Under the pieces are notes generated by a model that did not search any database, was not told the DNA's origin, and saw only the letters and a list, made by a program, of their open reading frames with translations. Below are positions 9,585 to 20,000 of a stretch of DNA of 64,000 bases, in pieces; within the stretch, counting starts at the first letter, position 1, and every line of letters begins with the position of its first letter. Position numbers and translations under genes: made by a program. Source of the DNA: JAJYKC01 sp963823105 (GTDB lineage Bacteria; Acidobacteriota; Terriglobia; Bryobacterales; Bryobacteraceae); assembly GCA_963823105.1 (NCBI GenBank), contig CAWGKC010000001.1, positions 248,001 through 312,000 on the forward strand, read 5' to 3'.

Positions 9585-9595
9585 CACTTGGGCGG

Positions 9596-11462
9596 TTAGA
9601 GGACGATGCGGGTGTCGCCTTCGCGGCGGGTGAGGCGTTGGCGGTCGAGGAATTCGAGGAGAGGGATGGCGTATTTGCGGGAGACGCCGGTCCATTCCTT
9701 GAACTCGGCCACTTGAAAGGACGCGCCGCGGCGTTGGGCGAGCAGGGCGTGTAGGGCGTCGAGGGCGGAGGAGTGGAATACGAGGCCGGCGCCGACGCGG
9801 ACGAGGCGGCGTTGGCGCAGGAGCATCTTGAGGAGGGTGCGGGCGCGGGCGGCTTCGACGCCGGAGGCGCGGAGCACTTCGTCGGTGGACGGGACGGCGA
9901 GGGCGGCGTCGCGGAAGGCGGCCTCGATGCGGGCGGCGGCGTCCTCTTCGTCGTTGCGCAGGGAGACGCGATGGGCGAGGAGACGGAGGGATTCGCCATC
10001 GGCGGCGATCGCGGGGGTTTGAGCGAGGAGGGCGTCGAACAGCGGTGCGGGGGCCTTACGGAGGAGGGCGGCGCGGAGGTCCTCCTTCGACATGCCGGGG
10101 AGGAGGGGATTGTTTTTGTGGAATTGAGCGAGGAGGGCGAGGGCATCGCGGCGTTTGGCTTCGATCCAGTTGGGATCGACAAACCACGGTTGGGAAGAGT
10201 TGCGGAGAGCGAGAGAGCGGGCGGCGGAGGCGACGGCCTCCTGGTGGAGACCGGTGCGGGCGGAGAGGGCGGCGAGGGAGAGCCCGTGGGGGGATTCGGA
10301 AACGTGCAGCGCGATGTGGGCTAAGTGGTTCTCCGAACCGATGGCGTCTTCGAGAATGGTGAGGCGCTCGGAGGCGGCTTTGCGCGGCGGGGAAATGTCG
10401 AGAACGGCGCCGCCGCCAATGGTGGAAACAGGAGAGAAGAGGCGGACGATGAAGCGGTCGCCGGGGAGAAGAAGGAGCGGCTCGCGGAGGCGAAGGCGGA
10501 GGTGGGCGCGGTGGCCGGGTTGGAGCATGGCTGAGGAGCCGATGCGGCGGAGGGAGGCTTCAACTTCGGCGGTGCCGGAGTGGAAATGGACGGGGGCGTG
10601 GTGCTTGAGGGGCTTGGCGGAGGGGAGGAGGTCGAAGGCGCAGTCGATGACTTGGGTGCTCAAGAAGCGGCCGGGAGCGGCGAGGGTCATGCCGCGGCGG
10701 AGGGTTCCCGCATCGACGCCGGTGAGGTTGAGAGCGGTGCGCTGGCCGGCGGATGCGTGGTCCTGCGATTCACCATGGACCTGGATGCCGCGGACGCGGG
10801 CGGTGGCGAGCGACGGATGAATTTCCACTTCGTCGCCGGTGGAGACGGCGCCGGAGGAGAGGGTGCCGGTGGAGACGGTGCCGAAGCCGCGGAGGGAAAA
10901 AGCGCGGTCCAGCGGCAGGCGGAAATAGCGGTTGGAGGCGCGGGGAGGGACGGAGGAGGCGACGGCGAGGAGGCTTTGGCGCAGTTCGTGCAATCCAGTA
11001 CCGGTGAGGGAGTCGACCGGGACGATGGGTGCGCCTTCGAGGAACGAGCCGCGAACGAAATCTTCGACTTCCAGCTTAACGAGATCGACGATATCGGAGT
11101 CGACGAGGCCGGACTTGGTAAGAACTACCAGGCCGCGGGTAATTCCGAGCAGGCGGCAGATGTCGAAATGCTCGCGAGTCTGGGGCATGATGGACTCGTT
11201 GGCGGCTACGATGAGAAGAGCGAGATCGACGCCGCACGGCGCCGGCGAGCATGTTCTTTACGAAGCGTTCGTGGCCGGGCACGTCGACGATAGCGAGACG
11301 GAGAGAAGGGGAGAGATCGAGATGAGCGAAACCGAGATCGATGGAAATGCCACGCTGTTTTTCTTCTTTGAGCCGGTCGGTGTCGATGCCCGTTAAGGCG
11401 CGGACGAGCGAGGTTTTGCCGTGGTCGATATGTCCGGCGGTTCCGGCCACTACATGCTTCAT
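9596..11462 (-). CDS. selB: Selenocysteine-specific elongation factor SelB, one apparent frameshift
   Basis: Delivers Sec-tRNA to UGA codons beside a SECIS hairpin. From the ATG at 11462: MKHVVAGTAGHIDHGKTSLV (G1), RGISIDLGFAHLDL, DVPGHERFVKNMLAGA (G3). One extra base near 11237 then shifts the frame; the correct continuation is CGVDLALLIVAANESIMPQT, and this frame runs to the stop at 9596. Beta-barrel domains follow, then a C-terminal set of winged helices (about 360-620) that bind SECIS RNA. G4 reads LTKSGLVD, where the usual Asp is Gly. About 621 residues is a normal size. No selA, selD, tRNA-Sec or selenoprotein was identified in the window. Confidence 0.9.
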
Positions 11463-12405
11463 GCGTCCGCTTCTCATCGTACTACTCGCTCTCATCGGGC
11501 TTCCGTCGAGTGCGCAGGGACCGGCGAGCGATCCGGCGGTGACGTTCAAGACGGGGGTGTCGGATGTGCGGGTGGACGTGCAGGCGCTAGACGCGGGGCG
11601 GCCGGTGGGAGATTTGAGCAAGCGCGACTTCGCGGTATTCGACAGCGGGATGGTGCAGCCGCTGACTTACTTCGGGCACGAACTGGAGCCGGTGTCGCTG
11701 GTGCTGCTGCTGGACGTCAGCGGGAGCATGCAGCCGAGGCTGGAGGAACTGGCGGCGCGGGCGCGGGAGGCCCTGGATTTGTTGCGGCCGGGAGACCGGG
11801 TGGCGATTTTGGTGTTCGGCAGGCGGACAGAGGTGCATCAGGAGTTCAGCGATAATCTGGCGGAGACGGCGCGGCAGATCGGGCTGGCGGTGCGCGGGCA
11901 CGACGTGGGAGCGGGGACGGCGATCAACGCGGCGGTGGTGGAGGCGGCGAATTATTTGCGGGATCATCCTGCAGCGAGGGATGGGCGCAAGGCGGTGTTG
12001 ATCGTGACGGACAATTTGAGTTTGAGTTACAGGATTCCGGACGAGCGGGTCGTGGAGGCGTTGGATGAGGCGGGGGCGGTGCTGGATGCGATCGTGACGG
12101 GGCGGGGGATCCGGCCGAAGCCGCCTACGCCGGGGGTGTATGCGAATCCGGACTTCACGCCGGCCGACGTGTTTCATTTGGCGGAGGCGACGGGAGGGGA
12201 AGCGGTGAAATCGGAGAAGACGGGAGTGGCGCTGCGCGACATGATCGAGGCGATCCGGGAGCGGTATACGCTGTCGTACAAGCTTCCGGAGGGGAGGCCG
12301 GGGACGTACCGGCGAATCGAGGTGAAGCTGACGGGGGCGGCGCTGGAGCGGTATCCGAACGCGGTGCTGCGGTACCGGACGGGATATTCGACGCCGGAGT
12401 CTTAG
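11461..12405 (+). CDS. Secreted VWFA-related domain protein (acidobacterial family)
   Basis: 314 residues starting MRPLLIVLLALIGLPSSAQG, a clear Sec signal peptide that fixes the start at 11461. A short beta domain (VRVDVQALDAGRPVGDLSK) typical of the acidobacterial VWFA-related family is followed by a von Willebrand A fold with an intact MIDAS motif LLLDVSGSMQP near residue 85, then TAINAAVVEAANYL and LIVTDNLSLSYR. The C-terminal part ends in an Ig-like strand region (RYTLSYKLPEG). It is predicted to be periplasmic or outer-surface; the ligand is unknown. Its ATG overlaps the divergent selB ATG in a shared CATG. Confidence 0.9.
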   Translation: MRPLLIVLLALIGLPSSAQGPASDPAVTFKTGVSDVRVDVQALDAGRPVGDLSKRDFAVFDSGMVQPLTYFGHELEPVSLVLLLDVSGSMQPRLEELAARAREALDLLRPGDRVAILVFGRRTEVHQEFSDNLAETARQIGLAVRGHDVGAGTAINAAVVEAANYLRDHPAARDGRKAVLIVTDNLSLSYRIPDERVVEALDEAGAVLDAIVTGRGIRPKPPTPGVYANPDFTPADVFHLAEATGGEAVKSEKTGVALRDMIEAIRERYTLSYKLPEGRPGTYRRIEVKLTGAALERYPNAVLRYRTGYSTPES

Positions 12406-12419
12406 TTCAGATTTTGGAG

Positions 12420-12444
12420 GAGTACTTTATGATATAAAGTACTC
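12420..12444. promoter_or_regulatory. Perfect 10-bp inverted repeat abutting a start codon
   Basis: Left arm GAGTACTTTA (12420-12429), five-base centre TGATA, right arm TAAAGTACTC (12435-12444). The ATG of the next gene begins at 12445, and a GGAGG Shine-Dalgarno at 12416-12420 touches the left arm. The palindrome may be an operator for a dimeric repressor, or in RNA a hairpin sitting exactly between ribosome binding site and start codon. The A+T-rich arms contrast with the G+C-rich surroundings. Confidence 0.75.
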
Positions 12445-13032
12445 ATGACAATTTTCGACTTGCTGTTTCTCTTGCTTGTGCCCGTGCTGGCGATTTGGCT
12501 GGCGCGGGCGTTTTATTTGACGGCGCGGAACGAGTGGCCGAGGGCGCGGAGAGCGTGGCTGGGGTTGGGCGCGGTGGTTGCCGTGTATATGAGTATCGTG
12601 GTGGCGGCGTCGCTGGCGACGCCGCGGAAGAGGCTGCGGATGGGTGAAGATCAATGCTTCGACGATTGGTGTTTGGGGGTGGTGCGGGCGTTGAGGGCGA
12701 GTGGCGGGCGCTATATCGTCACGCTGCGCGTGTCGAGCCGGGCGAAGCGGGTGAGGCAGAGGGAGTGGGACGCGGGGGTGCGATTGGTGGATGGCCAGGG
12801 AAGGCGGTACGAAGTTTCCGCGGCGGAGAGCGGGGCGAGACCGTTGAGCGATGAAGTGGGGCCGGGGGAATCCTTTGAGACGACGCGCGCATTCGACGTG
12901 CCGGGCGAGCCGAAGGGATTGGCGCTGGCGGTGACCCATGGCGCGTGGCCGGGGTTATTTATTATTGGCGGCGAGGGGAGTTTGCTTCACCGGGATACGG
13001 TGACGGATCTCGTGGTTTCGAGCGAAAGATAG
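12445..13032 (+). CDS. Hypothetical membrane-anchored protein
   Basis: 195 residues. The first 60 hold two hydrophobic segments (IFDLLFLLLVPVLAIWLA and GLGAVVAVYMSIVVAASLA). The rest is a soluble beta-rich domain with two cysteines (EDQCFDDWC) that may form a disulphide, followed by GRYIVTLRVSSRAKRV. The C-terminal domain resembles small extracytoplasmic immunoglobulin-like modules, but I do not recognise a family. Translation would start straight after the palindrome at 12420-12444. The 3' end overlaps the convergent ctaA gene by 46 bp. Confidence 0.7.
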   Translation: MTIFDLLFLLLVPVLAIWLARAFYLTARNEWPRARRAWLGLGAVVAVYMSIVVAASLATPRKRLRMGEDQCFDDWCLGVVRALRASGGRYIVTLRVSSRAKRVRQREWDAGVRLVDGQGRRYEVSAAESGARPLSDEVGPGESFETTRAFDVPGEPKGLALAVTHGAWPGLFIIGGEGSLLHRDTVTDLVVSSER

Positions 13033-13934
13033 ACGAGAGCGATCCAGAGAAGGTCGGCGAGGAATAGATGGAGGAGCTGCATCCAGACGGGAGCGAGGAG
13101 GGCTACGTTGAGGGCGCCGGCGCAAAGTTGGACTAGGACGAGGATGAGGACGGCGGCGCTGGAAGCGGGGCGGGAGTGTGCGAGGGTGTAGGCGGCGTAA
13201 GCGAAGAAGGCGGAGGAGAGGATGGCGAGGGCGGGGTGGGCGAGGCGGAGGCGGATGAGGAAGTGGGCGGCGGGGGCGAAGTCCTGGTGGAGACCGGCGG
13301 CGAGCGATGCGGCCGGGAAGAGGGTGTCGCCGAGGGCGGCGATGGCTCCAGTGACGCCGACGAGGAGGGCGAGAGGGAGCGAGATGCGGAGAGTGACGGG
13401 GATGGACCTCCAGGCGATGGGGAGATTGGGACGGGCGGCGAGCCAGGCGGTCGCGGTGAGGGCGGCGAGGAGCAGGAGGGTGTTAGCGAGGTGGGCGGCG
13501 AGGTAAAAAGCGCGGCCGATGGATTGATCGGCGCCGACATACTTGAGCAGCACGAGGCCCGCGCCGAGGAGCGCTTCGACGATGAGGAAGAACATCGAGA
13601 GCGAGGCGGCGCGGCGGACGGGATGGGCGCGAGGGAAGGCGCGGAAGGCCCAAAAGCAGAGGCCGGCGACGGCGAGGAGCGATACGCCGCTGGAGACGCG
13701 GTGGGTGAATTCGATGATGGTTTGTAGAGTGGGCGAGGGAGGAATGACGGCGCCGTTGCAGGCGGGCCAATGGTCGCCGCAGCCGTTGCCGGAGCCGCTG
13801 GCGCGAACGAAAGCTCCCCAGACGACGATGAAGACGTTATAGGCGAGGACGCCCCAGGCGGCGCGGCGGAACAGGGCGCGGCCTGGGGCGGGGGCGACGG
13901 AGCGCGGCTCGATTTGGGTGGCCACGTAGACCAA
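12987..13934 (-). CDS. ctaA: Heme A synthase (COX15/CtaA family)
   Basis: Membrane oxidase that converts heme O to heme A for aa3-type cytochrome oxidase. 315 residues with about eight hydrophobic helices. Diagnostic features are the first-helix exit RASGSGNGCGDHWPACNG with a cysteine pair, EFTHRVSSG (heme ligand His), LAAHLANTLLLL, GLHQDFAP and LRLAHPALAIL. The frame opens with TTG at 13934; GTG at 13925 is an alternative. It follows the SGNH esterase gene by 15 bp on the same strand, so the aminotransferase, esterase and ctaA may be one operon. Confidence 0.92.
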   Translation of the reverse strand: MVYVATQIEPRSVAPAPGRALFRRAAWGVLAYNVFIVVWGAFVRASGSGNGCGDHWPACNGAVIPPSPTLQTIIEFTHRVSSGVSLLAVAGLCFWAFRAFPRAHPVRRAASLSMFFLIVEALLGAGLVLLKYVGADQSIGRAFYLAAHLANTLLLLAALTATAWLAARPNLPIAWRSIPVTLRISLPLALLVGVTGAIAALGDTLFPAASLAAGLHQDFAPAAHFLIRLRLAHPALAILSSAFFAYAAYTLAHSRPASSAAVLILVLVQLCAGALNVALLAPVWMQLLHLFLADLLWIALVYLSLETTRSVTVSR

Positions 13935-13949
13935 TGTAGCGTTATCGGG

Positions 13950-15273
13950 TTAAGAGCGGAAGAGCTCCTTCATGATGGCGATGGCTTCCTTTTCGGTCCA
14001 GGGCTTGTCGGGGTTTTGGCCGGTGAGGGTGAAGTATTGGCGCATGAATTGGCGGCCGGCTTCGGGGTCGATGGCTTTGGATGACGGAGGTTCGACGGGG
14101 GCGCCGGGGAGGTCGAAATCGCCGGAGATGCCGAGGAACGGACCGAGTGTTTCGAGCAGGCCCGCGAAGGGGCGGCCGGCGACCTGGAGATTGCCGTTCC
14201 AATCGATGAAGGGATCGGCGAGGGTGGTGAGACCGAGCTTGATGGGGCCGATGGGAGGCGTGGACATGCCGTAGCCGTGGTCGGCGGTTTCGATGAACAC
14301 GTTGGCGACCAGGGAGTAGCCGATGTCGGAAGGATGAACGCCGTCGAGGCTGAAGAGGCCGCCGAGGTAGCGCGTGAGGAGCGTAGCGCCGGCGATGTGG
14401 GGAGGGTTGGCGGCGATCTGTTGGAAGGCGGTGTGGACGTCGGCGACGGGGAATCCGGCGGAGGCGGCGTCGGTGGCGATGATCTGGTTGAATGTTTGGA
14501 GGCGCTGCTCGATGGTCGAGAGTTCGGTGGGATCGAGGACGTAGCTGGGGTCCTGAAGAATGGCGGGGCTGACGAGACCGAGCTTAATGAGCAGCATGGT
14601 GGGGACGGTGGTCACGCTGCCGGCGGGGAGGCCGAGATCGGAGCCGAAGAAAGTGACCAGATCCTGGGGCGTGACGACGAAGCCGATGTCGAGGACGTCG
14701 GGGATGTTGCCGAGGACGGCTTTCCCGCCGTTGGCGTGGAGGGTTTGGACGAGCGCGGCATAATCGGCGGTGAATTGCGCGACGGGTGTCAATTGCGAGG
14801 CGTCGAGTTGATCGAAGGCGAGAACGGCGGAGAGGACGTCGTTGTTGCCGATCCAGCAGACGGTGAAGGGCGACGGAGATTGCGAAGCGATTTGAATTTG
14901 GCTCCCGGAGCGGGGCTCCAGGACGAGCGAGGTTTCGGTTTGCGGCGGCTGGGTGGCCTGTTGATAGAGCAGGCTGTCGACGGTTGCGCCAGAGACGGCG
15001 AGATCGGCGGCGGCAACGCCGGGTTGGAGGCGGACGCGCGTTGTGGTTTCGCCGACGTAATCGACGGGGCTGCTGGAGATGAGCGGCAGCGGGAAGGCGA
15101 CGCCCATTTGTTGAGCGATCAGGTTCAGGTAGCCGTGGGGTTGAGTGCGAAGGCTGGCATCGGCGGATTGAACGCCTTCGCCAAGGCTGTCGCCGAGGCC
15201 GGTGAAGGGCGGCGCCTGGGCGGACAGCGTGGCGGCGAGCGAAAGAAAGGCAAGCGGTGAAACGCGTTTTCAT
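13950..15273 (-). CDS. Secreted SGNH/GDSL esterase, frameshift in first codons
   Basis: An intact frame covers about 385 residues from 15107, but true homology starts further upstream. From the ATG at 15273 an A4 run (15267-15270) shifts the frame. With A3 the protein begins MKRVSPLAFLSLAATLSAQA, a good signal peptide. Block I then reads FTGLGDSLGEG (nucleophile Ser), block III IGNNDVL (oxyanion Asn), and block V DGVHPSDIGYSL (catalytic Asp and His). The substrate is unknown; lipid or sugar esters are possible. It lies 18 bp after the aminotransferase gene and 15 bp before ctaA. Confidence 0.85.
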
Positions 15274-15291
15274 TCCATTCTCCTTATGAAT

Positions 15292-16461
15292 TTAGACGGG
15301 GACGGGAGCGGGGATCGCGGCTTCGGCGTAGACGCGTTGAACGGCGGCGACGCCGGAGCCGAATTGGACCTCGATGCCGTGTGCGGCGAGGATGATCTCC
15401 AACTCGGCAACGAGGGCGAACAGATCGGGGAAGTCGAAGTAACCGAGATGGGCGATGCGGAAGATTTGCCCCTTCATTTCCGATTGGCCGTTGGCGATGA
15501 TGGAGCCAAATCGCGTGCGGAACTCCTTGACGATAACGCCGGAATCGAGGCCCTTGGGAGCGCGGACGGCCGTGACGGAGGAACTCGGCGAATGAGGCGC
15601 GAAGAGTTCGAGGCCGAGTGCGAGGCAGGCCTGGCGGGTGGCATGCGCGAGGAGTTGCGCGTTTTCGATGAGCTTATCCATGCCCAGCGATTCGATGTAT
15701 TTGAGCGCTTCGGCGAGGGCGATGACGAGGGAGATGGCGGGGGTCCATGTGGACTCGCCGTTGGCCGCGTTTTTGCGCTCCTTCGTCAGGTCGAAGTAGA
15801 GTTTAGGCAGCTTGGAGGTGGCGGCGAAGGCCCAGGCTTTGGCACTGACCGAGAGGAAAGCGAGGCCGGGCGGAATCATGAAGGCTTTTTGCGATCCGCC
15901 GACCACGACATCGAGGCCCCAGTGGTCGATGTCGAGAGGCATGGTGCCAAGGCCGGTGATGGCGTCGAGCAGGAGGAGGGCTCCGGTGCGCTGGACGATT
16001 TCGCCGATGGCGCGGACGTCGTGGGCGGCTCCGGTAGAGGTCTCCGACGCTTGCAGCATAACGGCGCGGGCGGTGGGATTGGCGGCGAGGGCCTCGGAGA
16101 CGCGATGGGGAGCGACGACCTCGCCGTAAGGCGCCGTGAGCACGACGGGATCGAGGCCGAAGACGTTGGCGAGAGAGACCCAACGCTCGCCGAATTTGCC
16201 GGCCGAGCAGACGATCACGCGGTCGCCGGGGGAAAGGAAATTGGTGACGGAGGCTTCGAGCGCGCCGGTGCCGGAGGAGACGATGCAGAGGACGTCGTTG
16301 GAGGTTCCGAAGACGCGCTGCAGGGCGGAGAGGACCCCCCGGTAGAGCTTGCGGAAATCTTCGGTGCGATGGTGAATGTCGGAACCCATCATCGCCTGGA
16401 GGGCCTGGGGCAGTAGCGGCGTGGGACCCGGAGTGAGGAGGCGTTGCTTCTTAATATGCAT
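15292..16461 (-). CDS. Class V PLP aminotransferase (alanine/serine-glyoxylate type)
   Basis: 389 residues of the serine-pyruvate/alanine-glyoxylate aminotransferase group. The N-terminus RLLTPGPTPLLPQALQAM is typical. IVSSGTGALEASVTNFLSPGD binds PLP phosphate, LLLLDAITGLG carries the Asp that pairs with the pyridine nitrogen, and VVVGGSQKAFMIPPGLAFLS contains the Schiff-base lysine. The C-terminal domain shows FRIAHLGYFDFPDL. Members take part in serine, glycine or glyoxylate metabolism; specificity cannot be set. It diverges from the yqeY gene with 35 bp between starts. Confidence 0.9.
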   Translation of the reverse strand: MHIKKQRLLTPGPTPLLPQALQAMMGSDIHHRTEDFRKLYRGVLSALQRVFGTSNDVLCIVSSGTGALEASVTNFLSPGDRVIVCSAGKFGERWVSLANVFGLDPVVLTAPYGEVVAPHRVSEALAANPTARAVMLQASETSTGAAHDVRAIGEIVQRTGALLLLDAITGLGTMPLDIDHWGLDVVVGGSQKAFMIPPGLAFLSVSAKAWAFAATSKLPKLYFDLTKERKNAANGESTWTPAISLVIALAEALKYIESLGMDKLIENAQLLAHATRQACLALGLELFAPHSPSSSVTAVRAPKGLDSGVIVKEFRTRFGSIIANGQSEMKGQIFRIAHLGYFDFPDLFALVAELEIILAAHGIEVQFGSGVAAVQRVYAEAAIPAPVPV

Positions 16462-16496
16462 AAATTCCGGGGGAAGCTAATAGAATATCAAACAGG

Positions 16497-16943
16497 ATGT
16501 CACTACTAGACCGGATTCAAAAAGACATGGTGGAAGCGATGAAAGCGAAGCAGGAGGCGCGGCTGAGCGCGGTGCGGATGATTAAGACGGCGCTGAAAAA
16601 GGAGGAGGTGGACGGGATGAAGCCGCTGGACGAGGCGGCGGAGATGCGGATCCTGGGCACGTTGATGAAGCAGCGGAAGGATTCGGTGGAGATGTTCCGC
16701 AAGGGCGGGCGGGAGGAATTGGCGGCGAAGGAAGAGGCGGAGATGAAGCTGATCGAGAGCTATATGCCGGCGGGAGCGACGGAGGAGGAGATGGATGCGG
16801 CGATCGCGGCGGCGATGGCGGAAACGGGAGCGGCGGAGGCCAAGCAGATGGGTTTGGTGATGAAGGCGGCGCAGGCGAAACTGCAAGGCAAACGCGTGGA
16901 CGGTAAGGCGCTGAGCGAGCGGGTGCGGGCGAAGCTGGGGTAA
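16497..16943 (+). CDS. GatB/YqeY domain protein
   Basis: 148 residues, helical and lysine/glutamate-rich, matching YqeY: SLLDRIQKDMVEAMKAK, LSAVRMIKTALKKEEVDG, then ESYMPAGATEEEMDAAIAAA and MGLVMKAAQAKLQGKRVDGK. The fold is that of the tRNA-binding tail of amidotransferase subunit GatB, and a stand-alone YqeY probably acts in tRNA-linked amide transfer or quality control. It diverges from the aminotransferase. Hairpins at 16957-17023 separate it from the convergent TonB receptor gene. Confidence 0.93.
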   Translation: MSLLDRIQKDMVEAMKAKQEARLSAVRMIKTALKKEEVDGMKPLDEAAEMRILGTLMKQRKDSVEMFRKGGREELAAKEEAEMKLIESYMPAGATEEEMDAAIAAAMAETGAAEAKQMGLVMKAAQAKLQGKRVDGKALSERVRAKLG

Positions 16944-16956
16944 CGGGGGAAGAAAA

Positions 16957-17023
16957 CGGCGCCGGTTCCGAAAGGGAAGCGGCGCCGAAAGCAGCCGGGC
17001 AGAACCGGCTCTCCCACCGGGAG
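16957..17023. terminator. Hairpin cluster between convergent genes
   Basis: Three stems in 67 bp: CGGCGCCG at 16957-16964 pairs with 16980-16987; AGCCGG (16993-16998) with CCGGCT (17005-17010); CTCCC (17011-17015) with GGGAG (17019-17023). The last is followed on the plus strand by an A-rich stretch rather than a U tract, so a classical intrinsic terminator is not obvious. The position between the yqeY and TonB receptor stops supports termination or 3'-end protection. Confidence 0.5.
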
Positions 17024-17025
17024 GA

Positions 17026-20000
17026 TTAAAAATAGACGCGGGCGCCGAGTTGAACGATGCGTCCGGCGGCGGCGCCGAAAACTCCGCCGAAGTTGCCGGA
17101 GGCGATGTTCGACGTGGGGGCGTTGAACTGCGTATGGTTGAAGACGTTGAACGAATCCATGCGCATTTCAATGCGGTAGTTCTCGGTGAACTTGAGAACT
17201 TTGATGAGGCTGAGGTCGGTGTCCTCGATGCCGGGGCCATGGAAGAAGTTGCGGCCGGCATTGCCGAGGACGCCGTAGGGCGCGCGGGCGAAGACATTCG
17301 GATTGAACCAATTGTTGGTCAGCGAATGGGTGTTGTTCGGGTTCAGGGTTTTGTTGACGAACCCGGTGCTTCGCGGATCGTAGGTATTGACAGTGCCGAG
17401 AACGTTGGCGGTATCCGGGCAGCCGTAGTAGCTGAGGGCGTCGCAGAAGAGCGAGCGGAAGCCGGTGTCGGAGACGGTGATGGGGAAGCCTCCTTGCAGC
17501 GTTGTGATGCCGGTGAATGTCCAGCCGCCGAAGATGAGGGAGGGGAGAGCGTTCATCCGGTTGTGCAGGTTGGGCAGGTCGTAGCTGTAGGTGCCGACGA
17601 AACGGTGACGGGCGTCGAAGGCCGAATCGCCATAGTTGAGACGGAAGTTATAGGGGTTGGTGCCGCGCGCGCCGAAGCTACTGTTCTCGAAACCGGAGGC
17701 GTCGTCGAGGGCGTGGCTGTAAGTGTAGGCGGCGAGGAAGTAGAGACCGTTGCTGAAGCGCTTATTCAGGCTGACCTGGAGGGAGTTGTAATTGGAGTTT
17801 CCAACGGTGGCTTGCGTGCCGACCGAACCGAAGATGGCGCCGTTCACATAGGAGTGAGTGGGATAAAGGTAATGCTGCAGGAGCCGGTTGGCGATGCAAG
17901 TCTTATCCGCGGCGCATGCGGCTTGGCCGGCGGGCGTGATGGGATTGGCTTCGTAGGCCATTTCCAGGTGACGGCCGGCGGAGCCGACATAGCCGATTTG
18001 GAGGATCATCGCGCCGGGGAGTTCGCGCTGGATGTTTAGATTGTAGTTGAATGAGTATGGATCGGTGAAGTGTGGATCAACGGTGTTGATCGAGAGAGGA
18101 TAGAACTGGGAGAAATCCACGGTGCTGCCTTTTGTGGCGGGCGTGAAAGGAAACTTATTCGGAATGGATTGGCCGGTGGCGATATCGGTGAAGGGCGCGG
18201 TGAAGCTGGGATTGCCTCCGATGTCGCCGATGCCTCCGGAACTGATGGAGAACGGGACGGCGCCCAGATTCTGCAGGGCGAGTTCTTCCTCGGAGCGGTT
18301 GTCGTAGACGCCGAATCCTCCACGGATGACGAACTTCTTTGCGCCGCCGGAGAGCGGACCCCAATCGGGGGCATAGGCGAAGCCGAAGCGGGGGTCGATG
18401 TGGTCCCAATGACTGTAGTATCCGGAGGTGCTGCAACCGGTGTCGCCGGGAAACACGAGGCCAAGCGGGGCGGTGGGGAAGACGGTGGACTGCTGGCCGG
18501 GACGGAAGCAATTGAAGGCTTCTTTGCCGAAGTGTTGATTCACCAGTGGTGTGTCGGTCTGGTAGCCGAAGCCGTAGTTTACGGTTAAATTCTGGTTGAC
18601 CTTGTAGCTATCCTGCGCATAGAAGTAAAACTCGTAGGCCCGGGCGTCGATGTAGCCGCCGCTGCTCTGTCCGTAACTATCGGGAATTCCAAGGAGGAAG
18701 TCCGCGCCGGGATCGCCGGTCGAGTATGGACCGTTCCCACCGAAGGTGAAAGCGCCGTTATTGTTGGCATAGAAGGGATTGTTGACCTGGAAGCGGCGGC
18801 CTTCAAAGCCGAATTTCAAGCTGTGATTGCCGACGATCTTCGAGAGGTTATCGGTGAGTTGATACGTGCTATCGATGCGGGGTTGGGGACCGTTGGTGCT
18901 GAAGCCGAGATTGAAATAGCCGGTGAGGCTGACGAAGGGCGCCCCGGCGCCGGCGGTATCTTGAGGATTGATTCCCGTGAAACCGAAGGAGGAAGGCAGG
19001 GCGGGGGTCTGGGGATCGACGGCGACGAAATTAAAGCGGGTGAGCGCCACGCGGAATTCGTTGAGCGTGGTGGGGCTGAAGGTATGGTTCCAGGCGGCGG
19101 TTCCCTGTTTGTAGGAGCGCTTGGCGATTTCGCCGAAGCCAGGAAGGTTGGAGCCGGTGAACGGTAGGTCGTCGGTGGACGGCGTGTTCTCAAAGAAGCC
19201 GGTGCCCCAAACGGAATCGCGCGAGTTGAAGGTGTGATCGAAGCGGAAATAGCCCTGATTCTGCGTAAGCAAGCGTGATCGGGGTGAAGGAATATTGGGT
19301 GGCGCCGAGATTCGGAGGCGGCACGTAGGACATGTATTTTTTGGAGATGGAGTTGATGTCGGCCGCGGGGATGTGGCCAGTTGGAAAGAGGACATTATAG
19401 GGAGTGCCGGCGGCGAAGGTGGCTCCGCTTTCGCCGACCAGGGGTATGGGAGATTTGGCCGTCGAGGTGGCGATGTCGGGGAAAATACCGTTGCGTTGAT
19501 CCGCGCTGAAGACGGTGACGTCTTGAGGGCCGCCGTTGGGTTGGCGGGATCGCGTTCCCTGGTAAGAGAGAAAAATGAAGGTCTTGTCCTTGATAATCGG
19601 CGCTCCGACGGTACCGCCGAACTGATTCTGGTGGAAGATGGGGTTTCCCTTCTGGAAGAAGTTGCGGCCGTTCAAAAACGTGTCGCGATAAAATTCGAAC
19701 GCGTCGCCGTGGACGGCGTTGGTTCCGGATTTGAAGGTTGCGTTCAGGATGCCGCCGGAGTTGCGTCCATATTCAGGGTTGATGGTGCTGGTTACGTAGT
19801 CGAATTCCTGGATGCCGTCCTCGCTGGGGATGATGAGAGGTGTGTTCAAGGGCAGATCGTTCGAATCGGTTCCGTTGATGAGGAAGCTGTTCTGCTGGGA
19901 CTGAGATCCATTCGTGGCGTAATTGTTCGAGAATCGATCGGAGGTGCCGACGACGCCGGGCTGAATTTGTTGCAGCGTGACCCAGTTGCGATTGAGCGTG

